A stretch of DNA of 64,000 bases from Flagellimonas aquimarina (lineage in GTDB: Bacteria; Bacteroidota; Bacteroidia; Flavobacteriales; Flavobacteriaceae), in the NCBI RefSeq assembly GCF_003149745.1, contig NZ_QGEG01000001.1:558001-622000 (forward strand), in the 5' to 3' direction. A program made the translations under genes and the position numbers. Shown here one piece after another: positions 26,473-35,942 of the stretch. The notes under the pieces were generated by a model. It saw nothing but the letters and a program-made list of their open reading frames with translations. It made no database searches and had not been told where the DNA came from. How positions within the stretch are numbered: the first letter of the stretch is position 1; each line of letters opens with the position of its first letter.

Positions 26473-28203
26473 ATGAAACTAAAAAATTTGTTTTGTTTGG
26501 CCCTTTTTGCAGTGGCCATCGTATCATGTAGCAAGGACGATGGTCCGGCTACACCAAAGAACAGCGCGCCAGTGATCAGCGCACAGGTGTTCTCCGCTCA
26601 AGATAATATCTCCGATACCGTGGTGATCGGAACGGTAAAGGCCGCTGACGCCGATGAGGATGCCCTTACCTTTACCATTGTCACCAACAGTGACGCACTT
26701 TTTGAGATTACAGATGCAGGCGCACTTAGCCTTGCCAGTGGTAAGGCCCTGGATTTTTCCACCAAGGCAATACACACCTTGGGCATTGGTGTCTCCGATG
26801 GCACGGACAGTGCCGAGGCCACCATTACCGTTAACGTTACAAATTCCAATGCTGTCCCAGTGGCAGAGGCCCAGACCTTTGAGGCTGAAGAGAACATTGC
26901 CGACGCCAAGGCGATCGGAACGGTAGCTGCCACAGATGATGGCTCCCTTACCTTTTCTATTGCTGTAAACGACAACGATCTCTTTGAGATCACCAGTGCC
27001 GGGGAGCTCAGCTTGGCAGAGGGCAAGACCCTTGACTTTGAGACCGACCAAGAGCACACCATCACGGTTGCCGTGAGCGATGGCACCCACCAAATTGAGG
27101 TGCAGGTGACCATTGAGGTAATCAATGTGATCGATACCCTGGCCGAGGACCCCGCCTCCTTTATCACGACTTGGAAAACAGAATCCGATAATAAAAAGAT
27201 CGGAATTGGAATTGACACATTCGATCAACAATTTGATTTCACAATAGACTGGGGCGATGGCACCGTGGAGGACCTAATCCCTTTCGATACTTATGTGGTT
27301 GAACACATTTATGCAGTAGCTGGCACCTATACCGTGGCCATACAGGGCAGCTTCCCAGCTTTAGATCACTATAATTTTGAAAATATTACAATAGCCACAC
27401 CAGGAAAACTTATGAGTATTGAGCAATGGGGGAACATCCAATGGCAATCCATGTTCAATGCATTTTACGGATGTGAAAACATGGTCTATAATGCCACCGA
27501 TATGCCCGATTTCTCCAATGTAACGGATATGAGTAATATGTTCCGTGGGGCTGCCTCTTTTAATGGGGACATCAGTGGTTGGGACACCAGTAATGTAACG
27601 GGTATGAGTTATATGTTCCGTGGGGCCACCTCCTTTAATGGGGACATCAGTGGTTGGGACACCAGTAGTGTAACAAATATGACCCATATGTTCAATGGTG
27701 CCACCTCCTTTAATGCAGACATCAGTGGTTGGGACACCAGTAATGTAACGGGTATGAGTTATATGTTCCGTGGGGCTACCTCTTTTAATGGGGACCTCAG
27801 TGGTTGGGACACCAGTAGTGTAACAAATATGAACCATATGTTCGATGGTGCCACCACCTTTAATGAAGACATCAGTGTTTGGGACACCGGCAATGTAACA
27901 AATATGTCAAGTATGTTCCTTGGGGCTAGTTCCTTTGACGAAAACTTGGGACCCTGGAACATAGGCAGTGTAAATTCCATGTCCAATATGTTGGACAACA
28001 GCGGCATGTCCCCTCAGAACCTGAATGCCACGCTTATTGGGTGGCACGCCTTTGTGGATCAGAACAATGGCCCTGCTGATATTACATTGGGGCTTGTAGG
28101 GCTTACCGCTTGTGGGGAAGAATCCTTTCTTGCCGCTTTTGCACTTGACGTAAATTATGGATGGACGTTTGTGGGTGCCACCTTTGAGGAAACCTGTAAT
28201 TGA
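26473..28203 (+). CDS. Lipoprotein with cadherin-like, PKD-like and BspA-type (DUF285) repeats
   Basis: 576 residues from ATG 26473; the lipoprotein signal reads [20 protein letters not shown]. Two cadherin-like domains follow (about residues 30-125 and 126-215), each with a DxLFEIT element and a DGT...ATITV ending. A PKD-like part ([13 protein letters not shown], near 255) comes next. Residues ~345-500 are about six 25-residue BspA/DUF285 repeats with the pattern N/SVTxMxxMFxGATSFNxDISxWDTS. Such proteins are surface-exposed and may bind host or matrix molecules. Base composition is more GC-rich than neighbours. A strong terminator follows its stop. Confidence 0.88.
   Translation: MKLKNLFCLALFAVAIVSCSKDDGPATPKNSAPVISAQVFSAQDNISDTVVIGTVKAADADEDALTFTIVTNSDALFEITDAGALSLASGKALDFSTKAIHTLGIGVSDGTDSAEATITVNVTNSNAVPVAEAQTFEAEENIADAKAIGTVAATDDGSLTFSIAVNDNDLFEITSAGELSLAEGKTLDFETDQEHTITVAVSDGTHQIEVQVTIEVINVIDTLAEDPASFITTWKTESDNKKIGIGIDTFDQQFDFTIDWGDGTVEDLIPFDTYVVEHIYAVAGTYTVAIQGSFPALDHYNFENITIATPGKLMSIEQWGNIQWQSMFNAFYGCENMVYNATDMPDFSNVTDMSNMFRGAASFNGDISGWDTSNVTGMSYMFRGATSFNGDISGWDTSSVTNMTHMFNGATSFNADISGWDTSNVTGMSYMFRGATSFNGDLSGWDTSSVTNMNHMFDGATTFNEDISVWDTGNVTNMSSMFLGASSFDENLGPWNIGSVNSMSNMLDNSGMSPQNLNATLIGWHAFVDQNNGPADITLGLVGLTACGEESFLAAFALDVNYGWTFVGATFEETCN
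27517..27966 (+). repeat. Six tandem 75-bp coding repeats (BspA-like units)
   Basis: Units start at 27517, 27592, 27667, 27742, 27817 and 27892 with an exact 75-base period. Units 2 and 4 differ at only a few bases, and units 3 and 5 resemble each other more than their neighbours. A 150-base unit was therefore probably duplicated. The array is in frame and encodes 25-residue repeats. Confidence 0.88.
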
Positions 28204-28255
28204 TGGCCTGACAACACAAAACCAGCATACTAAATATAGTTAACCAAGCTATACA

Positions 28256-28286
28256 ACCGCAAGACCAATGGTCTTGCGGTTTTTTT
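28256..28286 (+). terminator. Intrinsic terminator after the BspA-like gene
   Basis: A perfect 11-bp stem (28256-28266 with 28270-28280; ACCGCAAGACC and its complement) closes a 3-base loop, and six T residues follow. The opposite strand has no T-run, so it acts on the plus strand. The next 98 bases to the suf operon end hold nothing clear. Confidence 0.92.
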
Positions 28287-28384
28287 GTTCAGGATGCCAG
28301 ACTTTCGTGCAAGCCATTCCCTGGCCTTGGACCAATTCTTTGGGAAGATTCCTGCCTTACAACAAATAACTTATGCGGTAGTTG

Positions 28385-28891
28385 TCATTGTTTTCTTTTG
28401 TGGATGGGTACCGAAGAACATGCTTCCCCGTACATTACGCTTTTGGCCACGGGCTGTATTTTGGCAATGGCCATGATATAGGCATTTTCAGGCACGGGCT
28501 TGTTGGAGCAACCTTTTATGATTACGGGTTTGTCTATAAATTCAGAGACATCCAAGCCTTCTAGAAGAGTTTGATACAAAGACATTTCCAAATCTTCCAA
28601 ACTTCCAATCACAGCTTTTTTGGCATGGGGATTAAGCTTGGAAGCTACCAACATGTAGGCCCAACCCGGCACTATGGCATCTGTGGTACAGCCCAACGCC
28701 ACATAGGCATCTTTATAAACTGACCAATCATGGTCTTCCAGATGTTTTCTGAATTCCTTTTCCCTTAAAATAAAACCTTCATAAAGCCAGTCCTTAATAT
28801 CGAGTATAACTCTCTGCCCTTGTGGATATAATTCTTCAAGGTCAAAGGTCATTAGTTTACTCTGTGCTACTCTGTTTACTATTTCAGACAT
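28385..28891 (-). CDS. DUF2480 protein at the end of the suf operon
   Basis: 168 residues without signal peptide or membrane segment. It matches DUF2480, which in Bacteroidota is regularly found with Fe-S assembly genes. Conserved pieces are GQRVILDIKDWLYEGFILRE, VALGCTTDAIVPGWAYMLV and VIIKGCSNKPVPENAY. Two cysteines in conserved contexts (GCTTDAIVP and GCSNKPVP) could bind a metal or cluster. Its biochemical role is not established. It is the last gene of the minus-strand operon, 25 bases after the MIP18-like gene. Confidence 0.85.
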   Translation of the reverse strand: MSEIVNRVAQSKLMTFDLEELYPQGQRVILDIKDWLYEGFILREKEFRKHLEDHDWSVYKDAYVALGCTTDAIVPGWAYMLVASKLNPHAKKAVIGSLEDLEMSLYQTLLEGLDVSEFIDKPVIIKGCSNKPVPENAYIMAIAKIQPVAKSVMYGEACSSVPIHKRKQ

Positions 28892-28916
28892 AATATTCCT
28901 GACTTTTTAATGACCC

Positions 28917-29246
28917 CTAAAGCATGCCCAACTCAAGTTTGGCTTCTTCACTCATTAGTTCTTGTGTCCAGGGGGGATCAAAAGTAATCTCAACTTCCAC
29001 ATCTTTTAAAGCATCCAAGGATTTAACTTTTTCCTCTACCTCGACCGGTAATGTTTCTGCTACGGGGCAGTTAGGCGATGTCAATGTCATCAAAATCTTA
29101 ACATCATTATCTTCATTTACAAATACATCGTAGATAAGACCTAACTCATATATATCAACTGGGATTTCTGGATCGTAAATGGTCTTAAGGACCCTCACTA
29201 TTTTCTCCCCTAGTTCTTGCGTATCTACTGTGATCTCTTCACTCAT
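28917..29246 (-). CDS. MIP18/SufT-like Fe-S assembly protein (DUF59)
   Basis: 109 residues from ATG 29246; a TTG nine bases earlier is less likely. The DUF59 core reads IYDPEIPVDIYELGLIYDV, then LTLTSPNCPVAETLPVEVEE with the conserved cysteine, and ITFDPPWTQELMSEEAKLEL. Relatives help to mature Fe-S proteins (SufT, Cia2/MIP18) or act in aromatic-degradation clusters; the position just after sufE supports the first role. Its start lies 5 bases beyond the sufE stop. Confidence 0.9.
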   Translation of the reverse strand: MSEEITVDTQELGEKIVRVLKTIYDPEIPVDIYELGLIYDVFVNEDNDVKILMTLTSPNCPVAETLPVEVEEKVKSLDALKDVEVEITFDPPWTQELMSEEAKLELGML

Positions 29247-29251
29247 TTTTC

Positions 29252-29674
29252 TCAATTTAATTGTGTTTGATAAGCGATGGCATATAATTTTAGCTGCTTT
29301 ACCATACTTACCAATCCGTTTGCCCGTGTTGGCGAAAGATGCTCCTTAAGTCCTATTTCATCAATAAAATCTGTATTGGCATCAATAATGTCTTGTGGTT
29401 TTTGATTGCTAAATACCCTAATCAAAATAGCAATGATTCCTTTTGTAATTATAGCATCGCTATCTGCAGTAAAAACCAGTTTATCATTATCTAATTCAGC
29501 ATGAACCCACACTTTGCTTTGACAACCTTTAATAATATTGTCATCTGTTTTGTATTGCTCATCAATCAACGGAAGTGATTTGCCCAGTTCGATCATGTAT
29601 TCGTACCGCTGCATCCAATCATCGAACATGGAGAACTCATCTACAATCTCTTCCTGTATCTTTTCTATGGTCAT
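29252..29674 (-). CDS. sufE: Sulfur acceptor SufE
   Basis: 140 residues. SufE takes persulfide from SufS and passes it to SufB. The acceptor cysteine lies in NIIKGCQSKVWVHAEL (near residue 51). DWMQRYEYMIELGKSLPLID and the ending GLKEHLSPTRANGLVSMVKQ are family-typical. It is the seventh gene of the operon, separated from sufS by 72 bases, a slightly larger gap than elsewhere in the run. Confidence 0.95.
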   Translation of the reverse strand: MTIEKIQEEIVDEFSMFDDWMQRYEYMIELGKSLPLIDEQYKTDDNIIKGCQSKVWVHAELDNDKLVFTADSDAIITKGIIAILIRVFSNQKPQDIIDANTDFIDEIGLKEHLSPTRANGLVSMVKQLKLYAIAYQTQLN

Positions 29675-29746
29675 CTGTCAGTTTTGTTCAAAAATACAAT
29701 TAGGATGGTTGCTAATCAAACGTTTAAGATAAAGATAACTTCTGTG

Positions 29747-30973
29747 CTAAAGCAGCATATTTATGGCTCGCTTTACGCCCTCTACCAAAACATCTACCTC
29801 TTCCTTTGTGTTGTAAAAACTGAAGCTAGCCCTAACCGTGCCTGGAATTTTATAAAAATCCATAATGGGTTGTGCGCAGTGATGACCCGTTCGAACAGCG
29901 ATGCCCAATTTGTCTAAAATGGTGCCAATATCATAGGGGTGGATTCCTTCAATATTAAAGGAGATAACAGAAGTTTTATTTTTGGCGGTTCCGTAGATTT
30001 TTAAGCCTTCAATCGCCAGCAATTGTTTGGTAGCATAATCAAGCAGTTCTTCTTCATATTGTGCAATTGCCTCAAAGCCTATACTGTTCATATAATCCAA
30101 AGCAGCTCCAAAGGCTATTCCTCCACAAATATTAGGAGTTCCAGCTTCAAACTTGTGCGGCAGGTCTGCATATGTGGTTTTTTCAAAAGTGACCTCGGCA
30201 ATCATTTCTCCACCACCTTGATATGGAGGGAGTTTGTTCAGCCATTCTTCTTTTCCATAGAGCATTCCTACGCCGGTTGGGCCGCAAACTTTATGCGCTG
30301 AAATTGTATAAAAGTCTACATCCAAAGCTTGCATATCTGCTTTAATATGAGGTGCTGCCTGTGCGCCATCCACTAAAACTGCCGCCCCCACCTTATGGGA
30401 TGCTTCAATAATTTCTTCTATTGGGTTTATAGTTCCCAAAGCGTTCGAAACGTGGTTGCAGAATACCAATTTTGTCTTTTCGGACAACAACTTGTGGTAT
30501 TCTTCCATAACCAATTCCCCATTCTGGTTCATTGGAATCACTTTCAATACTCCACCAGTTCTTTCACAAAGCATCTGCCAAGGCACTATATTGGAGTGGT
30601 GCTCCATAGCGGAAACAAGGATCTCATCTCCTTCTTTTATAAACGATGTGAATCCGTTAGCAACCAAATTAATACTATGTGTAGTCCCAGAAGTTAGAAT
30701 GACCTCATGGGTCTTGGCGATGTTGTAATGGTTCTGAATTTTAATTCTAGCAGCTTCGTAAGCATCTGTAGCTTCCTGCGAAAGGCTGTGCACACCGCGG
30801 TGAATGTTGGCATTGTAATTCTGGTAATAGTCAACAATAACATCTATTACCTGTTGGGGCGTTTGTGATGTTGCGGCATTGTCCAAATACACCAAAGGTT
30901 TTCCATTGACTTGCCTGTTTAAGATGGGAAAGTCCTTGCGTATGGTTTCAATATCTAAAGCTGTATGTATCAT
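29747..30973 (-). CDS. sufS: Cysteine desulfurase SufS
   Basis: 408 residues from ATG 30973 (an upstream GTG would reach towards sufD). It is a PLP enzyme that removes sulfur from cysteine to form a persulfide. The PLP lysine lies in YTISAHKVCGPTGVGMLYG (near 226). The active-site cysteine lies in RTGHHCAQPIMDFY near the C-terminus, in the short type II loop. EHHSNIVPWQ and QTPQQVIDVI are further family markers. The gene is between sufD and sufE, as is usual in Bacteroidota. Confidence 0.97.
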   Translation of the reverse strand: MIHTALDIETIRKDFPILNRQVNGKPLVYLDNAATSQTPQQVIDVIVDYYQNYNANIHRGVHSLSQEATDAYEAARIKIQNHYNIAKTHEVILTSGTTHSINLVANGFTSFIKEGDEILVSAMEHHSNIVPWQMLCERTGGVLKVIPMNQNGELVMEEYHKLLSEKTKLVFCNHVSNALGTINPIEEIIEASHKVGAAVLVDGAQAAPHIKADMQALDVDFYTISAHKVCGPTGVGMLYGKEEWLNKLPPYQGGGEMIAEVTFEKTTYADLPHKFEAGTPNICGGIAFGAALDYMNSIGFEAIAQYEEELLDYATKQLLAIEGLKIYGTAKNKTSVISFNIEGIHPYDIGTILDKLGIAVRTGHHCAQPIMDFYKIPGTVRASFSFYNTKEEVDVLVEGVKRAINMLL

Positions 30974-31010
30974 TGCTCGGGTTTCCCTTTTATGGGAAGA
31001 CACTATCTAA

Positions 31011-32327
31011 TTACAATTCAAACCCAACACGTACGCCAAGTTTGTTGGCTATAATCTTGTTGATTCTGGTTTTAAGCTCAGGAATTCTAACACTTTCCAA
31101 GACGTTGTTGGCAAAGGCATACATCAATAATGCCGTTGCTTCTTTCTTAGGAATGCCCCTGGATTGAAGATAAAACAAGGCATCCTCATCCAACTGTCCA
31201 ATGGTGCATCCGTGGGAGCATTTTACATCGTCAGCAAAAATTTCCAATTGCGGTTTTGTATTGATTGTAGCCTTATCGCTAATCAATACATTATTGTTCT
31301 GCTGAAAGGCATTTGTCTTCTGCGCTATTTTGTCCACTATGATTTTGCCATTGAAAACGCCGGTAGATTTCTCTCCAAAAATTCCTTTGTAATCTTGGTG
31401 ACTTTCACAATTGGGTTGCGCATGGTGTACCAATGTATGGTGGTCTACATGTTGTTTTTCACCTAAAATGGTAACTCCTTTGAGCACGGAGTCCATATAT
31501 TCCCCGTTTTGATAAAAGTTCAAATTGTTTCGTGTTAGTTTACCACCAAATGAAAAGGTATGTACACGAACAATGCTTTTATCCTTTTGAGAAATATATG
31601 TGTTATCGATTAGAGATGCGGTGTTCTCGTCATTCTGAACTTTGTAATAATCCACATTGGCATCCTTGGCCGCAAAAATTTCCGTCACAGAATTTGTAAG
31701 CACCTCATTGCCCGTTAAACTTTGGTGACGTTCTATAATTTGCACTTCAGCATTTTCTTCAACGATAACCAGATTACGTGGCTGTAACATCAATGCCGCC
31801 TCATTGCCAGTTGCCAAGTGTACAATTTGGATTGGCTTTTTAGGCACTTTGTTCTTTGGAATATAGATATACGCTCCCTCTTTGCTAAAGGCTGTATTCA
31901 AGGTCGTCAAAGACTCATCTTTGGATGCCACTTTATTGAAATACACATCTATAACCTGTTTGTATTGTGGCTTGGTCAATGCAGCACTCATTAAGCACAC
32001 ATCCACACCATCGTGAGTGGTCTCTGATAGGTACGAGCTATAAACACCATCAATAAATACAATCTTATAGGTGTCTATTTCATGTAGGAAATACTTTTTA
32101 ATATCCTTGTACTCCAGCGTGTTTTCCTTTTTTGGGAAAATACTGAAGTCCACCTTTTGTATACCGTTCAAAGATGTATATTTCCAAGCCTCCTCTTTTT
32201 TTGAAGGAAAGCCTTTTTCTTCAAAATTCTTTATGGCCTCTGAACGAACCTCATGTACTGGATGATCCAAGTCCACATTGTTCTCAAAAGCTAGAAATGA
32301 AGAAAGTAATTTATCTTTTAAATCCAT
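31011..32327 (-). CDS. sufD: Fe-S assembly scaffold protein SufD
   Basis: 438 residues. SufD pairs with SufB and SufC in the SufBCD scaffold that builds Fe-S clusters. The beta-helix core and the ending DVKCSHGCTIGQLDEDALFY, QSRGIPKKEATALLM are characteristic. The N-terminus (KKEEAWKYTSLNGI) matches other SufD proteins. Its start lies 17 bases after the sufC stop. Confidence 0.95.
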   Translation of the reverse strand: MDLKDKLLSSFLAFENNVDLDHPVHEVRSEAIKNFEEKGFPSKKEEAWKYTSLNGIQKVDFSIFPKKENTLEYKDIKKYFLHEIDTYKIVFIDGVYSSYLSETTHDGVDVCLMSAALTKPQYKQVIDVYFNKVASKDESLTTLNTAFSKEGAYIYIPKNKVPKKPIQIVHLATGNEAALMLQPRNLVIVEENAEVQIIERHQSLTGNEVLTNSVTEIFAAKDANVDYYKVQNDENTASLIDNTYISQKDKSIVRVHTFSFGGKLTRNNLNFYQNGEYMDSVLKGVTILGEKQHVDHHTLVHHAQPNCESHQDYKGIFGEKSTGVFNGKIIVDKIAQKTNAFQQNNNVLISDKATINTKPQLEIFADDVKCSHGCTIGQLDEDALFYLQSRGIPKKEATALLMYAFANNVLESVRIPELKTRINKIIANKLGVRVGFEL

Positions 32328-32343
32328 TTTACATCAATTGTTA

Positions 32344-33096
32344 TTAAACAACCGTTTCTTGCTTTATCCAGTCGTATCCTTTCTCTTCTAATTCTAAGGC
32401 TAACTCCTTGGTGCCAGACTTTACAATTTTTCCATCATGCAAGACATGTACAAAGTCAGGAACAATATATTCCAACAGTCTTTGGTAGTGGGTAATCACT
32501 ATAATGGCATTGTCTTTTCCCCTAAGTTTATTAACCCCATTGGCCACAATACGAAGTGCGTCAATATCCAATCCTGAATCTGTTTCATCTAAAATGGCCA
32601 GTTTAGGTTCCAACATCGCCATTTGAAAAATCTCGTTTCGTTTTTTCTCTCCACCAGAGAATCCTTCATTTAAAGATCGAGATAGAAATTTGCGGTCTAT
32701 TTCCAGCATTTCCGATTTCTCGCGAATCAGTTTTAGCATTTGGTTAGCGGGCATATCTTCCAAACCTTTTGCCTTTCTTGAAGCGTTGATGGCCGTTTTC
32801 ATAAAATTGGTAACGGAAACTCCAGGAATTTCAACAGGGTATTGAAATGATAGAAAAATTCCTTTATGTGCTCTTTCTTCTGGATCTAATTCTTCTAAAT
32901 CTTCACCTTCCAGAGCAATACTGCCCTTCTTTATTTCAAACTCTTCTTTTCCAGCAATCACAGATGCCAATGTGCTCTTACCTGAACCGTTTGGCCCCAT
33001 GATAGCATGAACTTCTCCTGCGTTTACTTCAAGATTGATTCCATTCAATATCTTCTTGTCCTCTATGCTTGCGTGTAAATCCTTTATCTCTAGCAT
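32344..33096 (-). CDS. sufC: Fe-S assembly ATPase SufC
   Basis: 250 residues from ATG 33096; a TTG at 33111 is less likely. It is an ABC-type ATPase that works with SufB and SufD and not as a transporter. Walker A is GPNGSGKSTLAS (near 34), the signature is EGFSGGEKKRNE, and Walker B is LAILDETDSGLD with the SufC-specific acidic end. ITHYQRLLEYI holds the switch histidine. It follows the metallo-hydrolase gene after 17 bases. Confidence 0.97.
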   Translation of the reverse strand: MLEIKDLHASIEDKKILNGINLEVNAGEVHAIMGPNGSGKSTLASVIAGKEEFEIKKGSIALEGEDLEELDPEERAHKGIFLSFQYPVEIPGVSVTNFMKTAINASRKAKGLEDMPANQMLKLIREKSEMLEIDRKFLSRSLNEGFSGGEKKRNEIFQMAMLEPKLAILDETDSGLDIDALRIVANGVNKLRGKDNAIIVITHYQRLLEYIVPDFVHVLHDGKIVKSGTKELALELEEKGYDWIKQETVV

Positions 33097-33113
33097 TCTA
33101 TTGTAATTCAAGA

Positions 33114-33989
33114 TTATTTTAAAAAGTTGGGTGCTTTGGGAAGCTTTTCAAAGTCTCCTTTAGCATGTTGTATATATACTTTAGCCTCTTTTTCTTCTGC
33201 AAAAGCTTCAAAAGCTACCATACTAGCTTTGGTCTGATCTACATCAAAATTGAAACTTGGCACTCTTTGGTGTTCGCGATTTTCATAGAAATGATACAAA
33301 TCTCCTGAAAGCAATAGTGGTCCATGTTCTGGCATGTCCAAATAAAGCACCTGGTGTCCCGGTGTATGGCCTGGCATGGATTTTATGACTACACTGCCAT
33401 CACCAAAAACATCAAAATCGCCATTTAGCTTTTTTGTTTTTTGAAGTTCTTTTATTGCGTTGTAATTATCAGCATTGTTTTTTTGAGTCTCTTCACTTGT
33501 AATAAAATCATACTCTGTTTGTTGAACTAACCAAGTGGATTCAGCAAACACATTGGCATGCCCCGTATGATCAAAATGCGTATGGGAAAGGGCAATGAAA
33601 TCAATGTCGGCCACTTTCATCCCAATGCTTGCCAACTGGTTGACAACGGAGTCCTTTCTTGATACTGTAAAAGCACCACTAGGGTCTGTAAAGGGTTCTG
33701 GTAAACCAATCAATCCTTCAGGAAGGCCGGCATCCCACATTAGATTTCCTTTTGGATGACTTATTACATAAAAAGCATCTGCAAATTCTTTGGATTGACC
33801 GGTGTAAGTGGTGTCCTGCGAAAAGATTTCCAACATATTCGCTTTTACGTTGCCCCCACTAAACGTGTACAGTTTAATTTCTGGCTTTGTAATCTCAACT
33901 GTTTTCTCTTCAGTGTCCCCAAGCTCTTTCTTGGTCTGTTTGCAAGAAAAAGTTCCAATAAGTATAAGTAGTACTAGTATTTTTTTCAT
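33114..33989 (-). CDS. Metallo-beta-lactamase-fold lipoprotein inside the suf operon
   Basis: 291 residues from ATG 33989 (MKKILVLLILIGTFSCKQ, lipobox Cys16). The zinc motif HxHxDH is HTHFDH at residues 136-141, followed by MPGHTPGHQVLYLD and LLSGDLYHFYENREHQ. The pattern is closest to the N-acyl-homoserine-lactonase-like group, but the substrate cannot be assigned. It sits between sufB (13-base gap) and sufC (17-base gap), so it is co-transcribed with cytoplasmic Fe-S genes although it is itself exported. It is either a passenger gene or a link to sulfur or lactone metabolism. The family is firm and the role unknown. Confidence 0.85.
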   Translation of the reverse strand: MKKILVLLILIGTFSCKQTKKELGDTEEKTVEITKPEIKLYTFSGGNVKANMLEIFSQDTTYTGQSKEFADAFYVISHPKGNLMWDAGLPEGLIGLPEPFTDPSGAFTVSRKDSVVNQLASIGMKVADIDFIALSHTHFDHTGHANVFAESTWLVQQTEYDFITSEETQKNNADNYNAIKELQKTKKLNGDFDVFGDGSVVIKSMPGHTPGHQVLYLDMPEHGPLLLSGDLYHFYENREHQRVPSFNFDVDQTKASMVAFEAFAEEKEAKVYIQHAKGDFEKLPKAPNFLK

Positions 33990-34002
33990 CGTTCTAGTTT
34001 GA

Positions 34003-35448
34003 TTATCCAACAGAGCCCTCAAGGCTTATTTCCAATAATTTTTGAGCTTCCACCGCAAATTCCATTGGTAACTTGTTCAACACTTCTTTGCTAAAACCAT
34101 TCACAATAAGGGCAATTGCTTTTTCAGTATCTATCCCACGCTGATTGCAATAGAAAATCTGGTCTTCTCCAATCTTACTGGTCGTGGCCTCATGTTCTAT
34201 CTGAGCTGTTTTGTTTTTTGCTTCGATGTATGGAAATGTATGCGCACCACAGCGATTGCCCATCAGCAACGAATCGCATTGCGAAAAGTTTCTGGCGTTT
34301 TCTGCCCTGCTATTCACTTGTACCAATCCCCGATAACTGTTTTGTGATTGACCTGCAGATATTCCTTTGGAAATAATGGTACTCTTCGTATTTTTTCCAA
34401 GATGTATCATTTTGGTTCCTGTATCTGCCTGCTGAAAGTTATTGGTCACAGCAATTGAGTAAAACTCTCCTACGGAATTATTTCCTTTTAAAACACAAGA
34501 GGGATATTTCCAAGTTACCGCTGAGCCCGTTTCTACCTGGGTCCAAGAAATTTTCGAGTTTGTCTCGCACAAACCTCGTTTTGTCACAAAGTTGTATACT
34601 CCTCCTTTTCCTTCTGAATTTCCAGGGTACCAGTTTTGCACCGTTGAATATTTTATTTCAGCATCATCTAAGGCAATAAGCTCAACAACCGCGGCGTGCA
34701 ATTGATTTTCATCTCTTGATGGAGCAGTGCACCCTTCTAAATAGCTTACATAGCTGCCTTCATCTGCAATGACAAGGGTTCTTTCGAACTGACCTGTACC
34801 CCCTTCATTAATTCTAAAATAAGTTGATAGTTCCATGGGGCATTTTACGCCTTTTGGAATGTAACAGAAAGAACCATCTGTAAACACAGCTGAATTTAAG
34901 GCTGCATAGAAGTTATCTGTTTTTGGAACAACAGTTCCCATGTATTTTTTTACTAATTCTGGGTGTTCCTGTATTGCTTCGGAAATGGGCATGAAGATGA
35001 TCCCCTTTTCTGCCAATGTCTTTTTAAAGGTAGTCGCCACGGAAACTGAATCCACGACTATGTCAACAGCTACATTTTGCAATCTCTTTTGTTCATCAAC
35101 GGAAATTCCTAGTTTTCGGTACATTTCCAGTAAATCTGGATCAACATCCTCTAAGGATTTATTGGGGTCTGCCGATTTAGGGGCGGAATAGTAGCTGATT
35201 GCCTGAAAGTCGGGTTTTTCATAATGGACATTTGCCCACTCGGGTTCTTCCATTTTTTCCCAAACACGAAAAGCTTCCAAACGCCAGTCGGTCATCCATT
35301 CAGGTTCGTTCTTTTTCTTAGAAATTGCACGAACAATATCTTCGCTCAACCCCTTTGGAAAAGTATCCGACTCAATATCTGTATAGAAACCATACTCATA
35401 TTCCTTGGTTTCTAACTCTTTCTTTAATTCTTCCTCTGTGTAAGCCAT
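34003..35448 (-). CDS. sufB: Fe-S assembly scaffold protein SufB
   Basis: 481 residues. SufB is the main scaffold on which new Fe-S clusters form. Family markers are [19 protein letters not shown] near the N-terminus, [39 protein letters not shown] (cysteine near residue 240), and the ending [20 protein letters not shown] then [17 protein letters not shown]. It is the second gene of the operon, 45 bases after the IscA-like gene. Confidence 0.97.
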   Translation of the reverse strand: MAYTEEELKKELETKEYEYGFYTDIESDTFPKGLSEDIVRAISKKKNEPEWMTDWRLEAFRVWEKMEEPEWANVHYEKPDFQAISYYSAPKSADPNKSLEDVDPDLLEMYRKLGISVDEQKRLQNVAVDIVVDSVSVATTFKKTLAEKGIIFMPISEAIQEHPELVKKYMGTVVPKTDNFYAALNSAVFTDGSFCYIPKGVKCPMELSTYFRINEGGTGQFERTLVIADEGSYVSYLEGCTAPSRDENQLHAAVVELIALDDAEIKYSTVQNWYPGNSEGKGGVYNFVTKRGLCETNSKISWTQVETGSAVTWKYPSCVLKGNNSVGEFYSIAVTNNFQQADTGTKMIHLGKNTKSTIISKGISAGQSQNSYRGLVQVNSRAENARNFSQCDSLLMGNRCGAHTFPYIEAKNKTAQIEHEATTSKIGEDQIFYCNQRGIDTEKAIALIVNGFSKEVLNKLPMEFAVEAQKLLEISLEGSVG

Positions 35449-35493
35449 ATGCTCTCAGTTAGTCGATTGACAATAAACAAATTAGCAATATTA

Positions 35494-35823
35494 TTAAAGC
35501 GAAAAGCTTTCTCCGCACCCACATGTGCGTTGAGCGTTAGGATTATTGAAGACAAAACCTTTTCCGTTCAACCCACCTGAATACTCCAAAGTGGTGCCGA
35601 CTAGATATAAAAAGCTTTTCTTATCAACAATTATTCGTACCGCATTGTCTTCAAAAACCTTATCTGTATCTGTGGAAGATGTATCAAACTTTAATTCATA
35701 GGACAATCCACTACACCCTCCACTTTTTACGCCTACGCGCACAAAATCTGTGGAAGCATCAAAGCCTTCTTCGTTCATCATCATAACCACTTTTTGTCTG
35801 GCAGTCTCTGAAACTTTAATCAT
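35494..35823 (-). CDS. A-type Fe-S carrier (IscA/SufA/ErpA-like)
   Basis: 109 residues. A-type carriers accept Fe-S clusters from the scaffold and pass them to target enzymes. Three cysteines typical of the family are present: one in VKSGGCSGLSYELKFD and two in RTCGCGESFSL at the C-terminus. FVFNNPNAQRTCGCG is a strong family signature. It is the first gene of the suf operon. A palindrome and a promoter element lie just before it, so it is where regulation of the whole operon should act. Confidence 0.95.
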   Translation of the reverse strand: MIKVSETARQKVVMMMNEEGFDASTDFVRVGVKSGGCSGLSYELKFDTSSTDTDKVFEDNAVRIIVDKKSFLYLVGTTLEYSGGLNGKGFVFNNPNAQRTCGCGESFSL

Positions 35824-35827
35824 TCTT

Positions 35828-35846
35828 AATTGGATTTAATCTAAAT
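35828..35846. promoter_or_regulatory. 19-bp imperfect palindrome over the suf operon start
   Basis: AATTGGATTTAATCTAAAT pairs at 7 of 9 arm positions around a central T. It lies between the -7 element (35853-35860) and the ATG (35823), a typical repressor position. It resembles the hemA-side palindrome (8838-8856), sharing the TCTAAAT half. Confidence 0.42.
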
Positions 35847-35852
35847 AGCTAA

Positions 35853-35860
35853 CAAATATA
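35853..35860 (-). promoter_or_regulatory. Putative -7 element of the suf operon
   Basis: On the minus strand this reads TATATTTG, a full match to TAnnTTTG, 29 bases before the first gene. No -33 TTG was seen. Confidence 0.48.
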
Positions 35861-35942
35861 GGTTATAAGTAGTGTTTTACCATACTTCCTAACATTATAA
35901 TAACGAATAATCCAATAGGTGTTATCTATGCAAATACAGGGG

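Noticed and set aside
27361-27837. Long minus-strand frame with regular Thr/Pro-rich repeats
   Set aside because: It is the mirror of the 75-base coding repeats of the BspA-like gene and has no start context.
28287-28384. A plus-strand reading frame running from 28285 into the DUF2480 gene
   Set aside because: It is mostly antisense to DUF2480 and starts inside the terminator T-run. It has no supporting signal.
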